Of a stretch of DNA of 64,000 nt, positions 43,607 through 54,460 are shown one piece after another. Position 1 is the stretch's first letter; each line of letters opens with the position of its first letter. The notes under the pieces are model-generated. The model was not told where the DNA came from. It did not search any database and saw only the letters and a program-made list of their open reading frames with translations. The stretch lies in assembly GCA_947561585.1 (NCBI GenBank), contig CANNZV010000121.1, positions 310,001-374,000 on the forward strand. The letters are read 5' to 3'. This DNA comes from Caprella mutica. Lineage: Eukaryota > Arthropoda > Malacostraca > Amphipoda > Caprellidae. Both the position numbers and the translations under genes were made by a program.

Positions 43607-43965
43607 CGCTCACGGGTTATTATATCTAGAAAGAACTTATCCAGAATATGTAATAAAAAATTCTAATATACTAGATATACATGACATTTTAATTTCATCT
43701 TCATTCTTTTCCGTGTGTGTTCCTTACATATTCCATCGCATATTCATTTCATATCACAACTCATATTCCCCACACACCCCTAACATGTTCCCCAGTCATT
43801 CCCCATGTTGGCAGTGTTGTAACCAGTGTACGGTCACTATCCAATCTAGCAAATGAGTTCTGCATTAGCCCCTTAGCCAATTAATTACATCATCTATAAG
43901 GAGATGCTGTCATGCGGCCCTTTATTTGACTGCCCTCTATATCAGCCTAGCGAGACGCACTACTG
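43607..43965. other. Unique sequence, candidate regulatory island at 43820-43960
   Basis: 43820-43960 is balanced in composition and non-repetitive, with CCAATTAATTACATCATC, CATTAGCCCC and CCCTTTATTTGAC motifs, directly before an array. It might be a conserved non-coding element; no test is possible here. Confidence 0.3.
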
Positions 43966-44592
43966 TCATTGTAATGGTATCTATGACTAGTATCTACTGT
44001 CATTGTAATGGTATCTATGACTAGTATCTACTGTCATTGTAATGGTATCTATGACCAGTATTTACTGTCATTGTAATGGTGTCTATGCACCAGTAGCTAC
44101 TGTCATTGTAATGGTGTCTATGCACCAGTATCTACTGTCAATGTAATGGTGTCTATGCACCAGTATCTACTGTCAATGTAATGGTGTCTATGCACCAGTA
44201 TCTACTGTCATTGTAATGGTGTCTATGCACCAGTATCTACTGTCATTGTAATGGTGTCTATGCACCAGTATCTACTGTCATTGTAATGGTGTCTATGCAC
44301 CAGTATCTACTGTCATTGTAATGGTGTCTATGCACCAGTATCTACTGTCATTGTAATGGTGTCTATGCACCAGTATCTACTGTCATTGTAATGGTGTCTA
44401 TGAACCAGTACCTACTGTCATTGTAATGGTATCTATGCACCAGTATCTACTGTCAATGTAATGGTGTCTATGCACCAGTATCTACTGTCATTGTAATGGT
44501 GTCTATGAACCAGTATCTACTGTCATTGTAATGGTATATATGAACCAGTATCTACTGTCATTGTAATGGTGTCTATGCACCAGTATCTATGG
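43966..44592. repeat. 34/35-bp minisatellite, about 18 copies
   Basis: Unit: GTCTATGCACCAGTATCTAC, then TGTCATTGTAATGGT. The first three units are 34 bp (ATCTATGACTAG-type); the rest are 35 bp and homogeneous, so the left edge is older. Confidence 0.96.
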
Positions 44593-45390
44593 TACAACGA
44601 TTAGTACTTAAAAAAATAATTCATTGAAACTGTGTGATTTTTGTGAAGTAATCAACAGAAGTGGTAATTGTTGATGGTTGGTCTTGAGAATTCGTAGATA
44701 TATTGTATTGGGCTTACCTAGATACATGACTTTCTGTCTGTGAGATATTGTATTTTAGATGTATTAATTATTTAAGTTAATGTATGAAACCTAATTCAGA
44801 AGATAATTCCATATTACTGATTATTAGCAGCCTCATATCTATTAATCTTCAATATCTTTAAATAATGATATCTTTATAATATATCCCCGTTGTATCTTCA
44901 TTTTCTATTCATTGTTTACTGTGCGTCTATTGCTGTAGAATAACACACGGTGTGCATATTTCACCACAATACAATATCTTAGAGTGCAAATGGTGTCATT
45001 TAATCTACGGAAATGCATAGATGAATTTGACTTACTTTTGAGTTTATTCCCAACTCTTGAGTAAAATTCCAGTTAAGTGTTAAAATGACGACAATTCATT
45101 CAAAAAAGAATTGATTCGTTTGCTATAAACATTATTTCATTATTGTTAAAATTTTATGTTTCGTTTTGATATTTCGAACATATTGTCACAATCTGTATTT
45201 ATAATAATGATGTTTTTTTTTTTCATTTGGTATATTAATTACTAGGAATTATTTATCAGTTTCCAATCTTTATTTTTATGTAGAAGGGTGGTTAACTATC
45301 GGCCTACTGCTTTACTGCCATATTGTTTTTTTCATCTCCCAAGAAGCAACCTTTTTAATTTTCCCCTCGTTATTTTTAACAGAGTCCCTC
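44593..45390. other. AT-rich spacer
   Basis: No gene or element recognised. Confidence 0.5.
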
Positions 45391-45394
45391 TTAT

Positions 45395-45550
45395 CACCTC
45401 TTGCAGCGATTGTACTCCTAACTCTTAAAAGATTGTGCACCACTTCGTACTGAAGGTATTCACGAAGTAGCTTTTCTGCGTTCATGAGCATCGTCACCGA
45501 TGGTGGTAGGTGACTTTGTTCATGGAGTCACTTTTCTATCTGACTGCTTT
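45395..45550 (+). mobile_element. SINE body fragment
   Basis: GAAGTAGCTTTTCTGCGTTC, ATGAGCATCGTCACCGATGG, TGGTAGGTGACTTTGTTCAT and GGAGTCACTTTTCTATCTGA align colinearly with 62939-63020. The upstream ATCACCTCTT stretch matches 62857. The 3' tail (TTAAACCCC type) and tRNA head are missing. Confidence 0.65.
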
Positions 45551-45968
45551 AGATTTTTTAGGAAAGTTTTCTAACTTTTGCATTAGTTGATAATTTATAT
45601 TTAATATTGAAGTACAGAGGTTATTATTTAATCATCTAACTTTACCCTCAGTACATAGTGAAGTATAACTTTACTACTGTTTTATTATTTAATCTTTGTT
45701 ATATTTATGAAGCTGTTATTTAATCTAATATTTTAACTACCGTGTAAATAATTCGTAATTAAATATTTGACTTTTATTTTCTATTTGTACAGTTTTATTG
45801 TAGAGTTTTCCCTAAATATTTAATTAATTATTCAAATTATTTATATTATAGTTGATAACCTACTAAAATAATATTATTGTTTAGTAAAAAATGATTTCAT
45901 TTGTTATAATCACATTTTCAATATTTAATAATGTGTTATTTATATAATTATTAGTATAGTAGATAACA

Positions 45969-46135
45969 TAGGGTAAGTTACGAATTATCGGTCAGTTCTA
46001 CATCTTCGGTCATATAAGAAAAAAAAACATAAAAATTTATATTAGATAGCACTGTGTAGTAACAATAATTTTAATAATGTTTTTTCTTATATGTCCGAAG
46101 ATGCAGTACCGACTGATAATTCGTAACTTGCCTTA
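45969..46135. mobile_element. MITE family A copy 7 (subfamily B)
   Basis: Left AGGGTAAGTTACGAATTATC then GGTCAGTTCTACATCTTCGG; right arm is the complement, ending TAATTCGTAACTTGCCTTA. Interior TTAGATAGCACTGTGTAGTA is shared with the copy at 7960. Best-preserved termini of the family, with roughly 50-bp arms. Confidence 0.88.
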
Positions 46136-46619
46136 CCAAACTAGTATTGTAGGTCATTAAAAAAATATATTTTTACTTGTACGATTAATCCCGTTTTTCA
46201 TTTAATAAACTGCCCAGTAATTCACAGTGAATGATTTACTCAGTTAACTGAGTCGTGAACAGGAGTCACTGGTTACGTCTGAGTGACTCAGTAGACTCTA
46301 CTTCAAAAGACTCAGGTAGATGAGGGTCAGAGGTTATACCTGAGGGAGGGGGGAGGGGGAGACCGCGCCCAATGTATGGCCCGTGCAGTCAGTACGCCTT
46401 TAAACAACACCCCCTAAACTAGGCCTAGACCTGCACCAACGAGTAACGTCATGGCCCAATGTGAACATTTCGATTGGATGAAAATGAGTTGTGAATTTTG
46501 TTGGTGATTGTAAGCCTGGTAAACGAACTGTGGTTGTCATACGTCATCAAGACTGAAAATAGTTAGATTACTATAAAAAGATATGATTTACTGTAATTAA
46601 ACTCTAAATGATTAGGGAA
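46136..46619. other. Spacer with GC-rich patch at 46320-46450
   Basis: 46335-46365 is a G-rich purine run (GAGGGAGGGGGGAGGGGGAG) next to GACCGCGCCCAATG. CGTCAT motifs occur at 46448 and 46542. It could be a small CpG-type regulatory patch, but no gene is identifiable. Confidence 0.35.
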
Positions 46620-47097
46620 ACCATAGCTAAACCATTTGGTCAAATGTAACCAAAACTAAACCATTTGGTCAAATGTAACCATAACTAAACCATTTGGTCA
46701 AATGTAACCATAACTAAACCATTTGGTCAAATGTAACCATAACTAAACCATTTGGTCAAATGTAACCATAGCTAAACCATTTGGTCAAATGTAACCATAG
46801 CTAAACCATTTGGTCAAATGTAACCATAACTAAACCATTTGGTCAAATGTAACCATAACTAAACCATTTGGTCAAATGTAACCATAGCTAAACCTTTTGG
46901 TCAAATGTAACCATAACTAAACCATTTGGTCAAATGTAACCATAGCTAAACCATTTGGTCAAATGTAACCATAACTAAACCATTTGGTCAAATGTAACCA
47001 TAACTAAACCATTTGGTCAAATGTAACCATAACTAAACCATTTGGTCAAATGTAACCATAGCTAAACCATTTGGTCAAATGTAACCATAGCTAATCC
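46620..47097. repeat. 29-bp minisatellite, about 16 copies
   Basis: Unit: CCATTTGGTCAAATGTAACC, then ATAACTAAA. Only two main variants (ATAACTA and ATAGCTA). CATTTGGTCAAATG is itself an imperfect palindrome, so every unit can form a small hairpin. Confidence 0.97.
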
Positions 47098-47394
47098 ATC
47101 TTCTTTTTCTCATAGGGTTTGGACTATTTCCGAAATGGTGCATAAAAGTCTATCGATGACCAGGCGCCTATATTCTATTATTTATGTCCCAGCAGCGGTA
47201 TTTTATTATCATATCTCTTCTAAGTAACTCTTATGGTATTCATGGCCTAAAATACTAGACATGTTATTGCAAATGGAATAAGAACAGAGATATGGTCAAC
47301 TTTTAAGGGAAACAAACACCATGTCTGCAATTTGGTAAGAGAAATGCTAATCTATTTTGTGAATTACTCTCAGATTAAAATACTCTGTTATTGA

Positions 47395-47660
47395 GTAATA
47401 GTAACTGATTACCCTACTCTGCATGGTTACTGATTACCCGCATTCAAGCACAGTTACTACTTTGAGTTACTTAAATTCAAATAATATCATAACTCAGTTA
47501 AAGTTACTTTACATCTGTCAGTATCACTGCATGAATTACCCTGAATCGGTTACCAATTACTATAAAAGTTACCCCTAATCATTCACAATCACTGCTAAAG
47601 TTACCATAAACAGGATAGTAAACACTTCAAAGGATATACTTGATTTTACAGTACCACTAA
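47395..47660. repeat. Degenerate precursor-like repeats upstream of the 32-bp array
   Basis: GTTAC, GATTACCC and AGTTACC motifs recur irregularly every 15-35 bp (for example GTAACTGATTACCCTAC, CATGAATTACCCTGAATCGG, CACTGCTAAAGTTACC). They look like heavily diverged relatives of the adjacent 32-bp unit. Confidence 0.6.
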
Positions 47661-48546
47661 TAAAGTTACCCTGAAACAGATACCATCACTGTATTAGTTA
47701 CCCTGAAACAGATACCATCACTGCATTAGTTACCCTGAAACAGATACCATCACTGTATTAGTTACCCTGAAACAGATACCATCACTGCATTAGTTACCCT
47801 GAAACAGATACCATCACTGTATTAGTTACCCTGAAACAGATACCATCACTGTATTAGTTACCCTGAAACAGATACCATCACTGTATTAGTTACCCTGAAA
47901 CAGATACCATCACTGTATTAGTTACCCTGAAACAGATACCATCACTGCATTAGTTACCCTGAAACAGATACCATCACTGTATTAGTTACCCTGAAACAGA
48001 TACCATCACTGTATTAGTTACCCTGAAACAGATACCATCACTGTATTAGTTACCCTGAAACAGATACCATCACTGTATTAGTTACCCTGAAACAGATACC
48101 ATCACTGTATTAGTTACCCTGAAACAGATACCATCACTGTATTAGTTACCCTGAAACAGATACCATCACTGCATTAGTTACCCTGAAACAGATACCATCA
48201 CTGTATTAGTTACCCTGAAACAGATACCATCACTGTATTAGTTACCCTGAATCTGATACCATCACTGTATTAGTTACCCTGAATCTGATACCATCACTGT
48301 ATTAGTTACCCTGAATCAGATACCATCACTGTATTAGTTACCCTGAATCTGATACCATCACTGTATTAGTTACCCTGAATCTGATACCATCACTGTATTA
48401 GTTACCCTGAATCTGATACCATCACTGTATTAGTTACCCTGAATCTGATACCATCACTGTATTAGTTACCCTGAATCTGATACCATCACTGTATTAGTTA
48501 CCCTGAATCTGATACCATCACTGTATTAGTTACCCCGAATCAGATA
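47661..48546. repeat. 32-bp minisatellite, about 27 copies, two subfamily blocks
   Basis: Unit: GAAACAGATACCATCACTGT, then ATTAGTTACCCT. The left 18 or so units carry GAAACAG and the right 9 or so GAATCTG, with one GAATCAG unit. A CTGCATTAG variant recurs at intervals in the left block, indicating multi-unit duplications. The block boundary at about 48249 is sharp. Confidence 0.97.
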
Positions 48547-48625
48547 TGGTAAATATTTTGTTATTTCTGAGTAAGAAGTATTACCCTGGGATATGAAAAG
48601 CAAATCCCATCTCCTTTGAAAACAC

Positions 48626-49288
48626 ATTAGATTGGGTTCTATTAGATTGGGTTCCATTAAATTGGGTTCTATTTGATTGGGTTCTATTAGATTGGGCTCT
48701 ATTTGATTGGGTTCCATTAGATTGGGTTCCATTAGATTGGGTTCTATTAGATTGGGTTCTATTAGATTGGGTTCTATTAGATTGGGTTCTATTAGATTGG
48801 GTTCTATTAGATTGGGTTTTATTTGATTGGGTTCTATTTGATTGGGTTCTATTTGATTGGGTTCTATTAGATTGGGTTCTATTAGATTGGGTTCTATTAG
48901 ATTGGGTTCTATTAGATTGGGTTCTATTAGATTGGGTTCTATTAGATTGGGTTCTATTAGATTGGGTTCTATTAGATTGGGTTCCATTAGATTGGGTTCT
49001 ATTAGATTGGGCTCCATTAGATTGGGCTCCATTAGATTGGGTTCTATTAGATTGGGCTCCATTAGATTGGGCTCCATTAGATTGGGTTCTATTAGATTGG
49101 GCTCCATTAGATTGGGCTCCATTAGATTGGGTTCTATTAGATTGGGTTCCATTAGATTGGGTTCTATTAGATTGGGCTCCATTAGATTGGGCTCCATTAG
49201 ATTGGGCTCCATTAGATTGGGTTCTATTAGATTGGGCTCCATTAGATTGGGTTCTATTAGATTGGGCTCCATTAGATTGGGTTCTATG
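48626..49288. repeat. 15-bp minisatellite, about 44 copies
   Basis: Unit ATTAGATTGGGTTCT, with GGGCTCC, GGGTTCC and TTTGATTGG variants; every unit is exactly 15 bp. Five-codon periodicity keeps both minus frames ((EPNLI/M)n, 267 codons; (RTQSN)n, 239 codons) and one plus frame ((GSIRL)n, 146 codons) open. A short non-repeat N-terminus (MIEKRPLVRECYLD) precedes the minus frame but shows no recognisable signal. Confidence 0.97.
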
Positions 49289-49604
49289 TCTAGGTAACAC
49301 TCTCTGACTAATGGTCTCTTTTCAATCAACTAATCACTCTAACGTTCTAAAACTACTGAGCCTTTCACAATTCTTTATACTTTTTGTCATCATTCGATTG
49401 GCAGGATTTAAAAAACACTTCTACTTTTATTCGAAAAAAAGATCGAAACTCGACACGGGTGAAAGGCTTCGGTGTTCGAAAATGTAACAGAGATATAAAC
49501 CTATGGGGATTTTAAGGAATTTGGTCGAAATTCGCATCTGTTTATATTTGTTCATTATATTTATACGCATAAATAATTGAATAACGTATCTTTTCATTGT
49601 TCAA

Positions 49605-49690
49605 AATAACGAATTTGTTCAATTTATTCACATGCTCATAATAACTAATTTGTTCAATTTATTCACATGTTCAAAATAACGAATTTGTTT
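49605..49690. repeat. 34-bp minisatellite, left part
   Basis: Two to three units built on ACGAATTTGTTCAATTTATT and CACATGTTCAAAATA. The same unit continues at 50705-50902, so this is one array split by about 1 kb of inserted LTR-element sequence. Confidence 0.85.
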
Positions 49691-49693
49691 AAT

Positions 49694-50250
49694 TGTTGGG
49701 TATGGTGTTAGCGGGGTTAAATGAAGGTAGTATTCCAACTCTCGTAAGGGATGTATATTTATCAACTTGAATACAGCATTTCATCACAGTTAGAGATGAC
49801 ACAAATGTGAAATATGGTAGAGATGAGTTCGGACCAGACCAACCCGGATTGGCTGGTCTGAAGTCCTTACTCTAAGTACTGACTCTTACTGACTGCCTGA
49901 CTGACAACTGACAACTAACAGACTCCCTGACAACTAACTACTAACTACATAATTCCTTGCCTTTATATACCTCTAAGCATCTTAACCGGAAACCACTAAT
50001 GAGCTAAGACCCCGTCCATAACTTGGTTGCTCAAACCACATGAGTCGTAAACTAATTATTACCTTACATAGAAAATAGATCAATATTATTACAAATATTT
50101 CTAAGCTGTCCTTACACCTCATTAAATCTTTTATTACTTCGTGGTAAAGATACATTGACTGTATAGACAGCTAGACACATTTTATTACTTTAAGACTTAT
50201 TTCAGATCTATGAGTTTCTAATATATTTTTAGCTAATTCAGAATGCTACA
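49694..50250 (-). mobile_element. LTR of an LTR retrotransposon (minus orientation)
   Basis: Read on minus, it begins TGTAGCATTCTGAATTAGC and ends CTAACACCATACCCAACA, so it has the TG...CA ends of an LTR. It is immediately preceded on minus by a purine tract, AGAGGGGGAAGAGA (50251-50264), the expected polypurine primer tract. Inside, GAGGTATATAAAGGCAAGG (about 49965-49983) is a good TATA box, followed by TCAGT/TTAGT-rich sequence. Length about 557 bp. No gag-pol sequence is present in the roughly 450 bp retained upstream, so this is a deleted copy. Family (Gypsy versus BEL) cannot be assigned. Confidence 0.72.
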
Positions 50251-50700
50251 TCTCTTCCCCCTCTACAGGAAAAATTGAAGGTACTTCAATTTTATGCAAA
50301 AATGCTTTAACTAATCCCTTTCACAAGTATATCTAGAAAATCTTACATCAAAACCAAAAATACCTAAACTTAAAATACAAATACAAAATACAATTGACAT
50401 GATTGTTCGTGAAGTTTTATCACAGTTATATATCTTTGTTAAGTTGGTTAATTTTATCCTATTCCATACATACTTTTACATTCATCTCATTCATTGACCG
50501 TTGCACATTTATACATAGGATAATATGTTGTTATGGTGAAAATTAATTAAGATGTTAATATTATTCAAAAGTATTTTGTTACATAATCTACCTAAACTTA
50601 TAATAAAATCCTAAATTAAACTAAAAAGATATATGAGTGATCTTAATTTTTCTAATAAATTCATAATTAATTTAACTAGGGATCTCTTCCCCCTGCACTT
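50251..50700 (-). mobile_element. Internal 3' remnant of the LTR element
   Basis: AT-rich sequence between the polypurine tract and the point where the 34-bp array resumes. A second purine tract, GCAGGGGGAAGAGATCCCTA on minus, lies at about 50679-50698 and repeats GGGGGAAGAGAT of the first. This might mark the junction of a deletion or a duplicated primer tract. No reverse transcriptase or integrase motifs visible. Confidence 0.5.
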
Positions 50701-50704
50701 TTTT

Positions 50705-50902
50705 CAAAATATACGAATTTGTTCAATTTATTCACATGCTCAAAATAACGAATTTGTTCAATTCATTCACATGTACAAAATATACGAATTTGTTCAATTT
50801 ATTCACATGTTCAAAAATAACGATTTTGTTCAATTTATTCACATGTTCAAAATAACGAAATTGTTCAATTTATTCACATGTTCAAAATATACGAATTTGT
50901 TA
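50705..50902. repeat. 34-bp minisatellite, right part
   Basis: About 5.5 units of ACGAATTTGTTCAATTTATT plus CACATGTTCAAAATA, with AATATACG and AATAACG variants. Continuation of the array at 49605-49690. Confidence 0.92.
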
Positions 50903-52324
50903 TTTATATATTCTACATCACTGGTAAAATTCATCAGTTTTCTTTTGTCTCGGGTTCTTGTGAATAAATATTGTGATCTTTGGTGCATAAATAACTTCTG
51001 GTGGCAATAACTGATTCCTATTTTCTCCAAAGACTTTACTCCCTTTTTATTGTTTTTCTCTCGTTTCTTTCATTGCATTCCGAAGACTGAGAATAAAGAA
51101 GTGTTCTGTTCGAAAGGGGCAAAGGGAAGTTGTCTTGAATTGTTGATGTTACACGATGCCAAGAGGGCCTGAATTTCAAACGTTTCGAACTTTTTCCAAC
51201 TCTGAAACAGTCGGGGTTGAGTGACTATTTTTATTCACGGAAGAAGAGTGTATTTTTCATTTTTAGGTATTCTTGAGCATAAATCGATAATCAATTTAAT
51301 TTGTATCGATAAATATTTAGTAAAATTTAATTTTAAATCTGAAATGGATATTTTAAAGTCAGAATCAATTCAAATTTAATTTGAAAAAAAAAACATAATC
51401 TATGGAATAGTGATAATTTTTAATTGAAAATGAGTTAATAGATCGACTTTTGATTATTTTCAATTTCCTTTTTCCTTATCGATATAGCCTTTAGTACCAA
51501 ACCACACGTTAAACCTCCACTAAATTTATGAAATTCCTAAAGATGATACAAATTATAAGTTTCGACAACTCTATCCCAAAAAAGTACGTTACAAATTTAA
51601 CTTCAGTGTATCTGCCACAGTGTTTAGATTCGGAGAACTGAATGATTTGGTGAAGCTCTAATTGCTCAGTAGGGGGCACTTCAAACTCCCTAATAATGAG
51701 GTTTTCGCGCCAAAATGTAAACATCCAACTGAATTACAAGAATGCTGATGGGAAATCTTCACCCTCCCCCTCCCACCCTTCTTCTCAATCTTCGACAATT
51801 AGGTTTGTCTTCGGCGATGCCGAGGAGGTACCAATTTATTTGCTACTTTTGTCATCAACTGAAAACTGATATGAAATCTTGAAAGTTTATTTCTGTTAAC
51901 ATGATAGCGCTGAAAAATTTGCGTTGGTTTTATTTTTCCAAATTAATGATCAAGGATTCAATTTTTCGGCATCAAAATCAAGTAGGTACCCATGGCATAC
52001 TTAAATGTTGTGGAAAGTTTATAATCATATAACTACGAAACTAGATTATTTCTAAAGATCGTATCCGTTCTTCGTTTCTCGATTTGGATTACTTTACTTT
52101 AGAAGAAAAATCCACGAAGATGTATCGTTCACTACTAACAATCATTTAATTCATTTTTGGTCACGACTTCAAATTAGTTATCCGTTGAGACTTGGTCAGT
52201 TGAGAAAAAGTAACTGGTAACATCGTTCAACTGAGAAACCAATCAAGACTTCGTTATGTTTGGGGATTAAATTAGAAATAAAGCGTGTTTTAATGACGCT
52301 ATAATCGTAATTTTGTTTAAAACT
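50903..52324. other. AT-rich spacer with SINE tail fragment
   Basis: 51473-51525 (CTTATCGATATAGCCTTTAG, then ACGTTAAACCTCCACTAAAT) matches the 3' tail of the SINE at 63050-63100. Nothing else recognised; the minus frame 51509-51724 is not convincing. Confidence 0.45.
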
Positions 52325-52440
52325 TTTGTTGTTAAGCCCCTCCGAATAGACATAAAGAGGCAAGGTAGTGTGCGAACTCACGGCCTTTAAATGCTTAGTG
52401 ATAATAACGGTCTGGACTTAAGGCAAGGGGGATTAAACTT
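52325..52440 (-). mobile_element. tRNA-type SINE, decayed
   Basis: On minus: AGACCGTTATTATCACTAAG, then AAAGGCCGTGAGTTCGCACA, then CTACC, followed by TATTCGGAGGGGCTTAACAA. GTGAGTTCGCACAC resembles a tRNA T-arm/B box (GGTTCGANNCC) with complementary flanks, and the TTAACAAC end resembles a SINE tail. The A-box region is weak. Different family from the SINE at 62.8 kb. Confidence 0.45.
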
Positions 52441-54460
52441 TTTGGCAATCTCTGTTATGCGAAGTAGCTATATTATATAGCAATTTAGCTATATTTTATA
52501 GTTATTTAGCTATAAATATAGTGATATTGCTTTATAATATATATGTTTATATATTTAGAGTATATATTTTAATCATGTTTATTTACTCAAGTTTATATAT
52601 ATATAATTAGGGTTACCCATTTAATATCTTTTCGAAATTATATGAATTTTTTGTTTCTGTTGATATACTTTTTCATCGTTCCCAATAGTAATATATATTT
52701 ATACTATAATTTATCGCAACACAACTCAACAAATTTTAATCATTTCAATTTTTGACCATTTATAACCAGTTCTGTGTATGTAATTAAAATCCGGTAACGA
52801 TGTTTCAGCTATCATTTTAACCTACAGATAAGCTCTGATGTCATAACCACGCAAAAAAGTTGATCGAAAAGGTTCAAATTCAGAAAACATTTGCAGCCGA
52901 GTTGTAGCATAGTTCTGGCTATTACATTATGTCTCATCGCTTCCTTTTCGACCAAATCCAATTACCTTTTTGTCAAATGGCGCACTGAAATTCCTGCCAG
53001 CTTCCATTGTTTTGGAACTCCTCCATCTTGCCATTAGGAAATTGTTCCCAAAAATACCTATCTGTTGATCGGCTCACGCATCCATATTATTGGAACATTT
53101 TAAAAGCACACAGGAGTGCCAGTGGACGCTGAGATTGGCTCTGGTGGCATTTCTTCTGTTCCTTTCATAAGTTACATCTGCCTTCGAAAAGTCAGAGCTA
53201 CGTGACCTGAAGCCAAACTGTCCAATTGGTTCTCCGAAGTAAATGTTATCAGTCTTTATCTTGCACTTACATACCTCTACTTTCCGGTGGGTTGGTTTGA
53301 ATCCCAATGGAGCTTGGATGGCCAATACTTACCTGGCAAATACATTGATTTCAAACTGATAGTTAAACAGTTCCTACTGTGCTTGTTTGCGCAGTGGAGT
53401 TGATGGAGCTTCTTGGTATGTACAGTTGTACACCGAACATATGTTTGATTGTTTGTCGTACAACTTTGGAGTTGAATTCTTGTGATTTGCCAGTATCCAT
53501 AACATGTTTAATATTATCACTCGATTTATCTATTTATAATTTTTATATTAATATGATTTCTCTCCGAATCACAGTAATAAAAACATTTCTCTTCGAATCC
53601 CTATAATAAAAATGTATTTTCTCTCTAATAATGTTGTTAACTTGTAGTATGACAGCAATGTTTGGGTTATCGTTTAATTATGTCCTGCACGTACTAGAAC
53701 AGTGATGTTCATTTTTTCTCATAATGATGTTGAGTAGCCAGTCATACATGAGTAATGTTCATTTTGTAGCGTATAATAATGCTTAACAGCATGTCTGACA
53801 ACACTAGTTAGCTCAGTGCCGTTGCACCAAAGTTGGCGGCGGCGGCGTGTACCTTCATTCTCTAATTAATCGTGTTTGCCTTCTCTTTGTGGATGCATTG
53901 CGGTGTTTACTCAGGGGAATCTGTGTTCTGAACCAACTCTCTAGACTCCTTTTATTGGAGCTTCGACTTTCCGTCCCAATGAACTCCCGCCGGCGAAATC
54001 TTCACTCACGTCTCGAGAAGAGATCTGGTCGAGACAGTCTTTCCCGAAGCCTTTCAACAACAAATAAATTAATCCTCTTTCTTGCTAAATTCCTCTGGTG
54101 ATTACTGTTTCCGGGGATGTTCCGTGCATGTGAATGCAGCACAAAGTGACTAAGTCAAGAAGCTATGTTGCTGCTTAAGATCTTCACACAGAAATATATT
54201 TAAGTTATACTTGATGTATATGTGTGTGATACAAATATACAAAACATATGTCATATATTGATAATATTATTCTTGATGCTGAAATCTGTAATTTAACCAC
54301 ATGGTGTTTCTGAGTACATTTCTAATTCCTGGTCAATTCTTCACAAAAAATATAAAACCACTTTTCTATTCAAAGTAGGAACATCCTGAGATAATGTTAA
54401 TGTGGATCCATTAGGAGAATATATGGAATTTATTCTCTCACTATTCGATTGTCCTGCCAT
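52441..54460. other. Spacer, no gene recognised
   Basis: AT-rich to about 52700. 52900-53370 is more balanced but shows no coding pattern; an 83-codon minus frame at 53074-53325 is unrecognised. A (GGC)4 run lies at about 53834-53846 ahead of an 84-codon plus frame (53847-54101) rich in Leu/Arg/Ser without a known domain. Confidence 0.35.

Noticed and set aside
48526..49329. 267- and 239-codon minus frames and a 146-codon plus frame
   Set aside because: All arise from the same 15-bp unit and overlap on both strands; no flanking coding evidence.
53285..53310. T-loop-like GGGATTCAAACC on the minus strand
   Set aside because: No matching stem, D-arm or anticodon arm was found around it.
53834..54101. 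CpG-type promoter and Leu/Arg-rich frame after the (GGC)4 run
   Set aside because: The GC-rich patch is only about 20 bp and the frame has no recognisable domain.
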